Origin: Vulcanisaeta sp. JCM 16161
GTDB taxonomy: Archaea; Thermoproteota; Thermoprotei; Thermoproteales; Thermocladiaceae
Assembly (NCBI RefSeq): GCF_001316285.1
Contig: NZ_BBDO01000014.1
Coordinates: 1 to 15,313, forward strand
DNA: 15,313 nt
Reading direction: 5' to 3'
Made by a program: the position numbers and the translations under genes. Below are positions 1 to 6,471 of the stretch, in pieces. Under the pieces are notes generated by a model. It saw nothing but the letters and a program-made list of their open reading frames with translations, was not told where the DNA came from and ran no database searches. The first letter of the stretch is position 1; each line of letters begins with the position of its first letter.

Positions 1-48
1 CGCTGAACCACTGGTCCTAGATGCAATGCCCTGTAAAGGCAATATCAT
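1..48 (-). CDS. possible 5' end of a gene running off the left edge
   Basis: An ATG at 48 opens 16 codons (MILPLQGIASRT...) without a stop up to the window edge on the minus strand. An AT-rich TATA-like stretch on the same strand lies at about 76-84, 28-36 bases before the ATG, which is the spacing of the other leaderless genes here. Too little is visible to assign a function. The alternative is a plus-strand gene tail at 2-52 (AEPLVLDAMPCKGNII, then TAG), which cannot be excluded. Confidence 0.3.
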   Translation of the reverse strand, partial: MILPLQGIASRTSGSA

Positions 49-160
49 ATAGATTAATTCTATTCTTAAGAATATTTTAAATTTATTCTCATTCCGTAAG
101 GAAAGTAAATAACGCGTATTTTTAAATAAACATGAACCACGGCAATCAATAATTCGTCCA

Positions 161-208
161 AGGCCCACGGGCCTAAACAAAACAAACAAAACACAAACAC
201 CAACAACC
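161..208 (-). terminator. T-rich terminator behind tRNA-His, plus small hairpin
   Basis: Just past the tRNA 3' end the minus strand is a run of T-rich tracts interrupted by single G's (positions 175-208), typical of archaeal termination. It is followed by a perfect 6-bp inverted repeat AGGCCC-AC-GGGCCT at 161-174. The role as terminator is inferred from position and composition. Confidence 0.5.
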
Positions 209-212
209 TGCG

Positions 213-319
213 TGGGGCCGGGGCCGGGATTTGAACCCGGGTTCACGGGCTCCACAGGCCCGCAGGTTAATTGCCCGAGACTGGGTTTCCCCAGTCTCGC
301 CAGACTACCCTACCCCGGC
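213..319 (-). tRNA. tRNA-His (GTG) with an intron in the D-loop
   Basis: Minus-strand cloverleaf. Acceptor GCCGGGG (319-313) pairs with CCCCGGC (223-217). The T-arm CCGGG-TTCAAAT-CCCGG is at 240-224. The anticodon arm CGGGC-CTGTGGA-GCCCG gives anticodon GTG, histidine. The discriminator base is C (216), as expected for tRNA-His, and CCA is encoded (215-213). The D-stem GGGT/ACCT is split by an insertion of about 26 bases that folds into a 10-bp stem closed by a GAAA loop (CGAGACTGGG/CCCAGTCTCG, 299-276), best read as an intron at a non-canonical D-loop position. Its exact borders are uncertain by a few bases. The base at position -1 is T, so the G-1 of mature tRNA-His must be added or made during processing. 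T-rich DNA follows the gene. Confidence 0.93.
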
Positions 320-340
320 AATGGTTCTCTTATTATTCAT

Positions 341-350
341 GCTTTTAAGT
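341..350 (-). promoter_or_regulatory. TATA box of tRNA-His
   Basis: On the minus strand ACTTAAAAGC lies 22-31 bases before the tRNA 5' end at 319, the expected archaeal TATA spacing. Confidence 0.6.
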
Positions 351-442
351 TTTTGTCCTTTAATGCCCTCACTTAAGTCTCGATCTTGTTTAATTTTACC
401 GCTGCTTTTAACGTTGTTTCTCGTTTTGCTTTTGTAGAATGG

Positions 443-450
443 TTTAAATA
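443..450 (+). promoter_or_regulatory. TATA box of the 476-910 gene
   Basis: TTTAAATA lies 26-33 bases before the ATG at 476. This spacing argues for a leaderless transcript and picks 476 as the start rather than the in-frame codon further upstream. Confidence 0.6.
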
Positions 451-475
451 CCCATCCCTTTTTATCGTTTGCTGT

Positions 476-910
476 ATGAATGAGGGTATTGAGGAAGGCG
501 TGGTTTTTGTGAATATGGTTTTTGTGGTAATGACGGCTATTTACTCATTAGCCTTTCAATTAATACTGCTATTCAATAATTCATTAATTGCCATTGGCTT
601 GAGCGTTGCCGCCTGGCTTATACTTGCTTATGCGTTGGTCACTAGGCGTGGTCCCTGGGCCTTGGTATATGCCAGGGTTCATAAGGCACTTACTGGCGTT
701 AACGTTCTTGGTATAACCAGGACCGAGAGGTTGCTGTTGATGCCCTACGTAATTAACTACGCAATCACCATACCACTCGCGGCACTCACTGAATACCCAA
801 TACTAAGTCTGGCCCTGAGGATAATGGCCACGATGCCCATGTTCATAATGATCGGAGAATTCACAGCACTACCGCGCATGATAATTAATAATCACTTAGA
901 GACGCCTTAA
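476..910 (+). CDS. small polytopic membrane protein, unknown function
   Basis: A 144-residue protein. The reading frame is open further upstream, but the TATA box at 443-450 points to the ATG at 476 (MNEGIEEG...). Hydrophobic segments are visible at about residues 8-31, 36-54 and 83-130 (probably two helices in the last stretch), giving an estimated four membrane spans. A short basic loop TRRGP lies after the second span, likely on the cytoplasmic side. I recognise no family motif, catalytic residue or cofactor site. It is transcribed divergently from tRNA-His and convergently toward the 5S gene, apparently as a single gene. The frame is intact, so it appears to be a real gene. Its role is unknown. 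Confidence 0.65.
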   Translation: MNEGIEEGVVFVNMVFVVMTAIYSLAFQLILLFNNSLIAIGLSVAAWLILAYALVTRRGPWALVYARVHKALTGVNVLGITRTERLLLMPYVINYAITIPLAALTEYPILSLALRIMATMPMFIMIGEFTALPRMIINNHLETP

Positions 911-1035
911 CCCTAATTACGAGGCCCTCACGCCAATTAAAAAGAGATAGAGATCTTGATTGTTCGTAATCCTCATTAATCTAGGGTGTAATTAAATATG
1001 CATCATTATTATTAAATCATTAAGGAGTTATAGCC

Positions 1036-1165
1036 CCGAGGTCCCGGCACGCCGGTTTCCCGCGGCCTCGCGGACCGCAGTACTCCCGAACGCGGCAGGG
1101 CGTTTCACTTCCGGGTTCTGGTGAGTCCGGGTGGTGCCACCCTGCCTATGGCCGGGTTACCTCGG
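1036..1165 (-). rRNA. 5S ribosomal RNA
   Basis: The minus strand carries the diagnostic 5S core: helix II GGCAGGG/CCCTGCC, the helix III/loop pair CCCGGACTCA and GAACCCGGAAGTGAAA, and the 3' domain GGGAGTACTG...CGCGGGAAACC. The ends close into a terminal helix CCGAGGT(AA)CCCGGC with GCCGGGACCTCGG. The mature ends may lie a few bases inside this span, because the outer pairing is longer than in the Sulfolobus 5S that I recall. A TATA box stands about 27-37 bases upstream. No 16S or 23S gene is linked, which is usual in Crenarchaeota, where 5S is often transcribed alone. Confidence 0.93.
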
Positions 1166-1191
1166 TTTGGCCATTAATGACGTAATTAACC

Positions 1192-1203
1192 CAGTTTTTA
1201 AGC
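1192..1203 (-). promoter_or_regulatory. TATA box of 5S rRNA
   Basis: Minus-strand GCTTAAAAACTG lies 27-38 bases before the 5S 5' end. The same AT-rich stretch could also serve a plus-strand transcript beginning near 1219-1239. Confidence 0.5.
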
Positions 1204-1238
1204 TTTATTGACATTAATATGGCCAATGGTAAGTTTAG

Positions 1239-1358
1239 ATGTCGTGCATGCCAGGTTTCAGCCTGGTGATGAACCGGGTATTGGGCAGTCTCGGGATAGG
1301 TAACGTAGTTAAAAACCAGTTAATTCTCGCAATCACTAGTGGCTGTGAATGCCGGTAA
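1239..1358 (+). CDS. possible 39-residue small protein
   Basis: An ATG at 1239 opens a 39-codon frame (MSCMPGFSLVMNRVLG... ending TSGCECR, TAA at 1356-1358) in the gap between 5S and the next gene. It has an amphipathic centre and three cysteines (residue 3 and a C-x-C at the end). An AT-rich element at 1192-1203 lies about 36-47 bases upstream, a little far for a leaderless start. A second short frame begins at 1219 (MANGKFRCRACQ...) but stops after 16 codons. With no homology or strong ribosome site this is only a candidate. Confidence 0.25.
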   Translation: MSCMPGFSLVMNRVLGSLGIGNVVKNQLILAITSGCECR

Positions 1359-1384
1359 TGGGTATGTAAATAAGCATGAATGGG

Positions 1385-1585
1385 CTAGGTAATCTTTGAG
1401 ACGTATGTCCTAACCACCTCATTCATTCCCTGCCTCTTCATGTTTTCACCACTTAGTATGCTCATTGCGTGTTTCATTAATTCCTCGGTTCCCAGGCTCC
1501 TCACCAACCCATCGACCACGCTTAACCAGGCATTGAACACCTCCCTACTTGGTGCCCTGCACCTAATCGAACCCAGGCTAAGCAC
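1385..1585 (-). CDS. C-terminal fragment of an IS-interrupted gene (putative)
   Basis: A 66-codon frame whose only start is GTG at 1585, with an in-frame TAG seven bases upstream. The protein (from about LGSIRCRAPSREV to VRTYVSKIT) looks helical, and I do not recognise it. Two readings are possible. It may be a stand-alone small gene served by the TATA element at 1610-1618, which is correctly spaced. I favour the second: it is the 3' part of the gene whose 5' part lies at 3541-3870 on the other side of the IS607 element. Both parts are on the minus strand, in the right order, and meet the element at the same hexamer CACCTG (1583-1588 and 3557-3562). Joining there leaves the frame off by one base, so the case is suggestive, not proven. 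Confidence 0.5.
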   Translation of the reverse strand: MLSLGSIRCRAPSREVFNAWLSVVDGLVRSLGTEELMKHAMSILSGENMKRQGMNEVVRTYVSKIT

Positions 1586-1609
1586 CTGAGACTAACATTT
1601 CATCGTAAC

Positions 1610-1628
1610 TTTTAAATATTTTTAAATA
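1610..1628. promoter_or_regulatory. overlapping divergent TATA elements
   Basis: CTTTTAAATATTTTTAAATAC holds two nearly symmetric TATA-like boxes. The left one (1610-1618) is 23-31 bases before the tnpA GTG at 1641 and, read on the other strand, 25-33 bases before the minus-strand GTG at 1585. Either strand could be served. The assignment is by spacing only. Confidence 0.45.
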
Positions 1629-1640
1629 CTTCTAATTACT

Positions 1641-2258
1641 GTGGAGAGGTATTTGACACCTAGCGAGGTAGCTGAAATATTTGGGATGAGTAGAAGTGGT
1701 GTTATTAAGTGGATTAGGGAAGGGAAAATAAAGGCTATTGAGGTTAACGGTAGGTGGAGGATACCTTATAGTGAGGTAGAAAGGTTAATAACTAGAAAGG
1801 AAAAGGTTAAGCAAGTAGCGGTTTACGCTAGAGTTTCATCAAATACACAGAAGGACGACATGGAGAGGCAATTAAACGCGTTGAAGGAATGGGTTAAGAA
1901 AACCTTTGGTAATGTAATGATAATAGAAATTAAGGACATTGGCTCTGGATTGAAAGAAGATAGAAGAGGATTAAAGAAACTCATAGAATTGGCTAAGAGG
2001 AGGCAAATTGATGCAATAGTAGTAGCCTATAAGGATAGGCTAACACGTTTCGGTTTCGAATACCTAGTTGAGTTATTTAAAGCATATGGGGTGAACGTGA
2101 TAGTGGCTTTCCAGGAGGAACCCAAGGATTATATGCAAGAGTTGGTGGAGGACTTCGTGGAAATTGTTAAATCATTCGCCTCAAGAATTTACGGTCATAG
2201 ACCTCACAAATACGAGAAGGTGGTTAAGTGTGTTGAAGACGTTGAAAAGGACGGTTAG
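1641..2258 (+). CDS. tnpA: IS607 transposase TnpA, HTH-serine recombinase
   Basis: A 205-residue serine recombinase that would cut and rejoin the element's ends and target through a phosphoserine link. Residues 4-50 form a MerR-like winged helix (SEVAEIFGMSRSGVIKW, then RWRIP). The resolvase domain follows: YARVSS at 62-67, where S66 aligns with the nucleophile S10 of gamma-delta resolvase and R64 with its R8. Residues D132-R133-L134 and R136 in KDRLTRFG match the conserved DRL.R arginines. The length is normal for the family and all catalytic positions are kept, so it looks active. The start is a GTG 23-31 bases after a TATA box. tnpB starts inside its last codons, implying coupled translation. 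Confidence 0.96.
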   Translation: MERYLTPSEVAEIFGMSRSGVIKWIREGKIKAIEVNGRWRIPYSEVERLITRKEKVKQVAVYARVSSNTQKDDMERQLNALKEWVKKTFGNVMIIEIKDIGSGLKEDRRGLKKLIELAKRRQIDAIVVAYKDRLTRFGFEYLVELFKAYGVNVIVAFQEEPKDYMQELVEDFVEIVKSFASRIYGHRPHKYEKVVKCVEDVEKDG

Positions 2259-3555
2259 GTTGGAGAGCGATCCTCTTAATAAGTGGAAATATCACGTTCT
2301 TAGAGAGATTGAGGAATACCAGAGAAACATGGTTAATGAGATGATTGAGGTAATTCTATCAGAGGATTTACCAACTACGAGGAAGAAGTTGCACGATAGA
2401 TTCTATAACTACTACAAGGAAAAGTATCCCTTCCTACCCTCAAGGGTTATTGAAGGCGCCTACATTGTGGCTGGTAGGATTGTTAAAAGTTTTAGGAGGA
2501 GGGTGAAAAAAGGGCTGGCAAGGAGGGATAAACCAGAGTATAAGAGGGTTATAATTACGATTCCAAACATGGTTAATTGGAGATTTAACAGAGTGTCAAT
2601 TAGTGTTTTTACCCACAAGGGTTGGGTTGAGATACCGCTGAGAATAACCAAACAACTTATTCGTTACTTGTATGAGGGTTGGAGGGTTTCACATGAACTT
2701 AAGTTGAGGTTAGTGGGTAGGAGAGCACTGGTTTGGTTGACGTTCGAGAAGGAGGTTGACGTTGAAGTGAAGGACGGTAATTACGTTTCCATCGACGTTA
2801 ACGAGAATAACATCACCGTTGCGGTGTTTGAGGGCTTTAAGCTCAAGGAGTTGAGACGTTATGAGACTGGGCTAGGGAAGATCGTTATTAATTACTCTAT
2901 TAGGAGAAAGGAGATTACTAAGGGGCATTCAACTAAGGACGAACTAATTAAGAAGAAGTTAAGGAGATTGAGGGAAAGGGAGAGGAAGATGGACGTTTTG
3001 AGGAAGACTGTTAAGAGGATAACCGAGCTTGCTAGGGATTTGAAGACTAAGGTTATAGTAGGTAAGTTCTCCTCAAATGCTAAGGAGAAAATGGAGAAAG
3101 ATAAAGGCTCTAAGCTTAGGCATAGGATTCACCAGTGGAGTGTCGTTAAATTCGTGGAAATGCTAAAGGCTCAGCCTATTGAGGTTGTTGAGGTTTCTGA
3201 ATCATATACCTCCTCCATCAACCCACTTAACGGCAAGAAGTTGAAGAAAAGTAAGCAAGTAGTGGAGAGGATAGTCAAGGTCTTCAACCCCTACCTGATG
3301 ACGGGCACTGCCCACGAGGGTAGGGGTATTAAGGTATTCAAGATAACGGCTAGGTATTTGGAAAGTGGTAAGGTTTTGCTAGAGAGGGATTGTATTGCCG
3401 CTCTTAATCTCGTAAAGAAAGTGGATGGGAGGGTAGTGGTGTTTCCCTCGACTAGCCCCAATGACTTAAGGGTGACCGTGTATGATCCCTTAAGAGGGGT
3501 GCCCGTGGCGGAATTAAAAGTAATTAAAAGTAAGGAGAAGTTACGCCACGGGTAA
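2230..3555 (+). CDS. tnpB: TnpB, RuvC-like RNA-guided nuclease family
   Basis: A 441-residue TnpB if started at GTG 2230 (MLKTLKRTVRLES...), 29 bases inside tnpA. A longer in-frame start is possible but would add sequence unlike TnpB. Known TnpB proteins are RNA-guided DNA nucleases that help their element persist. RuvC-I is clear (D189 in SIDVNENN) and RuvC-III is present (D387 in RDCIAALN). At the RuvC-II position, where VxxED is usual, the chain reads VIVG278-K279-F, so the catalytic glutamate is missing. The usual CxxC...CxxC zinc ribbon after YTSS is also replaced by a Lys-rich stretch. The conserved LRHRIHQWSV and the C-terminal FPSTSPNDLRV and PLRG motifs are, as I recall, shared with crenarchaeal IS607 TnpBs. 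The frame is intact. Family assignment is certain; nuclease activity is doubtful. Confidence 0.95.
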   Translation: MLKTLKRTVRLESDPLNKWKYHVLREIEEYQRNMVNEMIEVILSEDLPTTRKKLHDRFYNYYKEKYPFLPSRVIEGAYIVAGRIVKSFRRRVKKGLARRDKPEYKRVIITIPNMVNWRFNRVSISVFTHKGWVEIPLRITKQLIRYLYEGWRVSHELKLRLVGRRALVWLTFEKEVDVEVKDGNYVSIDVNENNITVAVFEGFKLKELRRYETGLGKIVINYSIRRKEITKGHSTKDELIKKKLRRLRERERKMDVLRKTVKRITELARDLKTKVIVGKFSSNAKEKMEKDKGSKLRHRIHQWSVVKFVEMLKAQPIEVVEVSESYTSSINPLNGKKLKKSKQVVERIVKVFNPYLMTGTAHEGRGIKVFKITARYLESGKVLLERDCIAALNLVKKVDGRVVVFPSTSPNDLRVTVYDPLRGVPVAELKVIKSKEKLRHG

Positions 3556-3870
3556 ACACCTGTATAGATCGGTTAGCTTCCCAACCTCCCTGGGTATGAG
3601 TATCACTGCACTCCTACCGCCGCAACCAGGGGTCATAATAGTGACGTCAAAGTAATCCTCAAGACCCGAGTTATCAATCACCCAGGTGATCACGTCGACG
3701 TCCAGGCCAGGCCTCAGGATTGCCCAGGCAATATCCGTTATGGGTCTATCAAAGATCAAGTCAAAGCCCCTGAAGCCACTGAGTACTGTGCACCAGTAGT
3801 CTATGAATTCGAGACTGCCCGAGTCAGGGCATGTAAGCCCAAAGCCTCCGATTAGAACCCTAACCATCAT
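3541..3870 (-). CDS. AbrB-coupled protein, probably cut by the IS607 element
   Basis: A 109-residue frame starting ATG-ATG at 3870, 11 bases inside the end of the upstream AbrB-like gene, with GGGTGG as a ribosome site just before it. The first residues (VRVLIGGFGLTCPDSG) are hydrophobic, and the middle carries DLIFDRPITDIAW and a Cys-Gly-Gly turn. I recognise no domain; in particular it lacks the acidic quartet of a PIN toxin. The frame runs 15 bases into the 3' end of tnpB, so its last residues (about CLPVA) are probably element-derived, and the natural protein likely continues into the 1385-1585 fragment to about 170 residues. Co-translation with an AbrB-like protein suggests a shared function or a toxin-antitoxin-like pair, but nothing in the sequence proves that. 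Confidence 0.6.
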   Translation of the reverse strand: MMVRVLIGGFGLTCPDSGSLEFIDYWCTVLSGFRGFDLIFDRPITDIAWAILRPGLDVDVITWVIDNSGLEDYFDVTIMTPGCGGRSAVILIPREVGKLTDLYRCLPVA

Positions 3871-4192
3871 TAACCACCCTGAACTCCTCCCCAACCTCAT
3901 TATCGTTTAGTGGCCTTATTTGAATGATCTCCACCTCATCGAGGGGCCTAATACCGAGGAGTACCCTAATACCCCTCGGTATTGTGAATTGCCTTGATGC
4001 CGTGTTCCTAGTTCTAAGCAGTAAAACCCTCCTTAACTCAATAAGTTTCTCGCCATGCCTAATAACTATGCTTGCATACCTAGCCCACTCAATGCCTAGA
4101 GACCTAACAACATTGGCAGGTATTAGGACCTGCCCATTCACATACACCCTGATTTTATAGGGAAGCCCACTGATGGGCTTGGGCCTGCTCAT
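3860..4192 (-). CDS. AbrB-like DNA-binding regulator, copy 1
   Basis: A 110-residue protein with two AbrB/SpoVT-like swapped-hairpin motifs: VYVNGQVLIPANVVRSLGI at about residues 17-35 and RQFTIPRGIRVLLGIRPLDEVEI at 67-89. These motifs normally pair into a dimeric beta-barrel that contacts DNA, so a transcription regulator is expected. Having two in one chain implies an intramolecular pseudo-dimer or higher assembly. The start ATG at 4192 is placed by a TATA box at 4211-4222. Two paralogs follow at 6149-6471 and 6905-7277, and all share a 17-bp identical DNA stretch in the second motif. The stop overlaps the next gene's start. The frame is intact. Confidence 0.87.
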   Translation of the reverse strand: MSRPKPISGLPYKIRVYVNGQVLIPANVVRSLGIEWARYASIVIRHGEKLIELRRVLLLRTRNTASRQFTIPRGIRVLLGIRPLDEVEIIQIRPLNDNEVGEEFRVVNDG

Positions 4193-4395
4193 TAATCCTA
4201 TAGGTTCAGTTCTTAATAAAAAATTTTCTAATTATTTTGACAAAAAAACGTGCGAGTTATCCCATGAATTTGAAAAGGGTGGAATGAGTTTATTGGCATT
4301 ATAACAAAAGAGTTACGCACGATGGTCGACGCTAAGTAATAAACAAAGCATTATTTCTTATTATCCATGGATTCATTTTAGAAAGAGTTCCTTGT
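4193..4395. promoter_or_regulatory. intergenic region between AbrB copy 1 and the small Cys-rich gene
   Basis: AT-rich, divergent promoter region. A minus-strand TATA box (TTTATTAAGA, 4211-4222) serves AbrB copy 1. The hexamers CGTGCG (4249-4254) and CGCACG (4316-4321) form an inverted pair about 60 bases apart, each next to GAGTTA, a possible but weak operator arrangement. I see no gene in it. Confidence 0.4.
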
Positions 4396-4403
4396 TATTT
4401 AAA
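4396..4403 (+). promoter_or_regulatory. TATA box of the small Cys-rich gene
   Basis: TATTTAAA lies 25-32 bases before ATG 4428, supporting a leaderless start there. Confidence 0.55.
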
Positions 4404-4427
4404 CTCCCAACTCGGTACTTAGTGGTG

Positions 4428-4625
4428 ATGGGTCTCTTAATCATGTCGTTGGTCGCCATACCCACGGCAACCCTACTCCTAATACTACTCCTGGACTTCA
4501 GGAGAAATCGTGAGTGTATAACCACGTACTGCCCAGTGCGCAGTCTAAAGTGCTTTATGAGGGCTTGGGAACTCTGTGCAGAGGTGCCTAAGTGCCCGCC
4601 ATGGGATTACGACGACTACTGCTGA
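4428..4625 (+). CDS. small membrane-anchored Cys-rich protein
   Basis: A 65-residue protein. Residues 1-23 form one hydrophobic helix followed by DFRRNR, consistent with a signal anchor. The remaining 40 residues hold six cysteines (ECITTYC, LKC, LC, PKC and a C-terminal DYC), enough for three disulfides in an extracytoplasmic domain, or for metal binding. The start is chosen by the TATA box at 4396-4403; a GTG one codon earlier is equally possible. It is the only plus-strand gene in this part and is convergent with the pilin-like gene, overlapping its end by 10 bases. No family is recognised. Confidence 0.6.
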   Translation: MGLLIMSLVAIPTATLLLILLLDFRRNRECITTYCPVRSLKCFMRAWELCAEVPKCPPWDYDDYC

Positions 4626-6139
4626 CCCATAGGCTCAAACGCATTTCCTCCGTAGTATAGGTATAGGGTTGCGTAGTAGGTTGAGTCCCCGATGTATACC
4701 AGTGCCGTCGCGGTACCCACGGGCGCATCCCTTATTGACTCGCCGAATACTATTGGGCCGTTGTTCATTAGGTAGTTTGGGTATAGGCCGTAGGGCACAA
4801 TTATTGACTGGGCAAGGGGCACCGCACCGGCCTGACCCTGTGAATTCCTAACCACATTGACTATTAGGAGCATTGGTTCGCTCGGTAGGTTCCAGTAGCA
4901 GGCTGAGTAATCACTGGCGTTTGACGCCGCCAAGGAACTGCAGGGTATTGGGTATGAGTGGGAGCCCCTTCCAGGGTTTAGTGTGAAGTTTAGGCCCTCG
5001 AATACGTAGCCGTATAGGCTCCTGTAAACTGCGATTACCCTGAGGCCGAGCGATGTGGCGCTTGGGTTTGCGACTAGGCCGGAGTTGATTAGGCAGTCGG
5101 TGAATAGGTGTGGGTCTGTGAAGACTATGGAGTTGTAGGTGGTGCCCATGGGCAGTACGCCAACCATGAGCAGTGGGGTTGATTGGGTTGGGTATTGGAA
5201 GTAGTAGTAATCGCCAAGGCCCGCTAGACTAGCCCTGATAATTATGAAGTATGAGTTGTCGCCATCATAGGATAGTGGTAGTGTGAAGACCACATAACCA
5301 CTCCTGTTTGTGTAGCCTACCTCGGAGCCCTCGATTATGAGCGGTTTCGTGGAGAGTATGGTGAATGTTGATGCCGGAGGCAGCTGGGCATTGCTCGGTG
5401 CCGGCGTGCATGGTGTGACCAAGCCATACTGGCAGGCCAGGTCATTACCGGCCTGGTCAATTGCGAAGTATTGAATACCCACCTCAGCACCACTGATTGG
5501 TGTATTATCCACGCTATTCAAGACCCTAATGACTAGGTTGAAGTTGCCTGGGCCCGTTGGTGGGAAGCCAACAACGGAAATGTTCATCACAGGCGTTAGG
5601 ACCAGCCTGAACTCGTAGTCACTGCCTAGGCCTAGCAACTCCTTGACCTCGGTGTAGTTTATTATCCATGGCGCGTAGCGCCCGGTGTGAATAGCCAGTT
5701 GCCCGTTATTGAGAGGGCTGTAACACCAAGCTGGCTTAGATACCTCCTGAAGCCAGTTCCATTTATTTGATTGAGGGTGCAGTAACCGCTTAACTCACCC
5801 CTCGGTATGAACCCATTGGCGTAGTCCAGTAAACCAGGGCCATCACCTTGAATGGGTCTAGGTGGTATGGCTGGTTTGGCTCGGCTAACCCAAAGGAGGA
5901 TAAGCCACTGGAGTTCAAACCCCAATTAGGCGGATTACCCGGGTTAGTAACAATGTACTGAAGCAACGACTGGGCCATGGCGTTCAACTGGAAGGTATCA
6001 ACCTCAGAACCAGCCGAGTAAGAGTAATTGGGCACTAGGAATACGAAGATAATAATTGCGGCAATAATCACCGGCACTATCAGGCAACCTCAATGGCGCT
6101 GGATTGGCCGCGGGATTTTAAGGGCAAGACCCCGTACAT
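4616..6139 (-). CDS. large secreted or surface protein with pilin-like N-terminus (three frame breaks)
   Basis: Reconstructed length about 508 residues after correcting three one-base deletions near 6081-6085, 5824-5829 and 5681-5685; the uncorrected pieces are 5790-6077, 5662-5925 and 4616-5638. The start ATG 6139 follows the AbrB copy 2 stop by 9 bases and a GGTGAT ribosome site. The N-terminus reads LKSRGQSSAIEVA and then a long hydrophobic stretch IVPVIIAAIIIFVFLV. This resembles an archaeal class III signal peptide: a basic residue and Gly before the cut, a Glu early in the hydrophobic helix. The rest is rich in Tyr, Ser, Asn, Gly and beta-type segments with few charges, typical of surface proteins; one part (NTPISGAEVGIQYF) resembles an Ig-like or carboxypeptidase-regulatory-like beta domain. 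It could be a large minor pilin, an adhesin or a virion or pilus tip protein. The function is inferred. Confidence 0.7.
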
Positions 6140-6148
6140 GAATAATAA

Positions 6149-6471
6149 TCACCCAGTCCTCGGCTCAGCCTCAATCTCTTTAGCCTGCTTCGGTCTTATT
6201 GCGATTACCTCAACCTCATCCAATGGCCTAATCCCAAATTTCTCCCTGGCTTCCCTCGGTATTGTGAATTGCCTGCTCGCGGTGTGCCTAGTCCTAAGGA
6301 GGAGTACATTCCTCAACTCAATGACCCTACCATTATGCCTAATCACGACATCGGCATAACGAGCCCACTCAATAACAAGAGCCTCACGAGCCTAGCAGGA
6401 AGGAGGACCTGATTATTAATGTAAACCCTAGTCCTATAGGGAAGACCATCAACAGGCTTCGCAATCGGCAT
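6149..6471 (-). CDS. AbrB-like DNA-binding regulator, copy 2 (one frame break)
   Basis: About 107 residues after restoring one deleted base near 6379-6384. The ATG at 6471 is placed by TATA-like TTTTTTATTTTG (6491-6502). The restored protein aligns end to end with copy 1: GLPYRTRVYINNQVLLPA at the N-terminus, then EWARYADVVIRH, LLLRTRHTASRQFTIP and FGIRPLDEVEVIAIRP. The downstream two-thirds alone (6149-6346) is still an open frame. It sits just upstream of the large pilin-like gene in the same orientation with a 9-base gap, so the two are very likely co-transcribed, and autoregulation of that operon is a reasonable guess. Confidence 0.83.

Larger units (their letters stand above)
1583..3562 (+). 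mobile_element. IS607-family insertion sequence (tnpA-tnpB)
   Basis: A MerR-type HTH serine recombinase followed by an overlapping tnpB is the defining layout of IS607. The element is visibly richer in A+T and in AGA/AGG and ATA codons than the minus-strand genes around 11-14 kb, consistent with separate ancestry. IS607 elements lack terminal inverted repeats, so the ends are inferred. The hexamer CACCTG occurs just left of the promoter (1583-1588) and just right of the tnpB stop (3557-3562). Recombination within it would reunite two minus-strand coding pieces nearly in frame. A tandem 10-bp repeat (AATTAAAAGT at 3512-3521 and 3522-3531) lies near the right end, where TnpB guide RNAs of this superfamily are normally encoded. 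The ends are uncertain by tens of bases. Confidence 0.85.

Noticed and set aside
61..74. Perfect palindrome TATTCTTAAGAATA
   Set aside because: In an AT-rich promoter area such a palindrome can arise by chance, and no partner copy or regulator ties it to a function.
213..319. Integration site (att) at tRNA-His bounding an integrated element
   Set aside because: I found no second copy of the tRNA 3' end elsewhere in the window and no integrase gene, so there is no evidence of integration here.
1255..1300. C/D box guide RNA
   Set aside because: A C-box-like GTGATGA is present near 1266, but no D box (CTGA) stands at a fitting distance.
3541..4192. Classical VapBC-type toxin-antitoxin pair
   Set aside because: The AbrB-like protein fits an antitoxin, but the partner lacks the PIN-domain start and its acidic residues, so no toxin family can be named.
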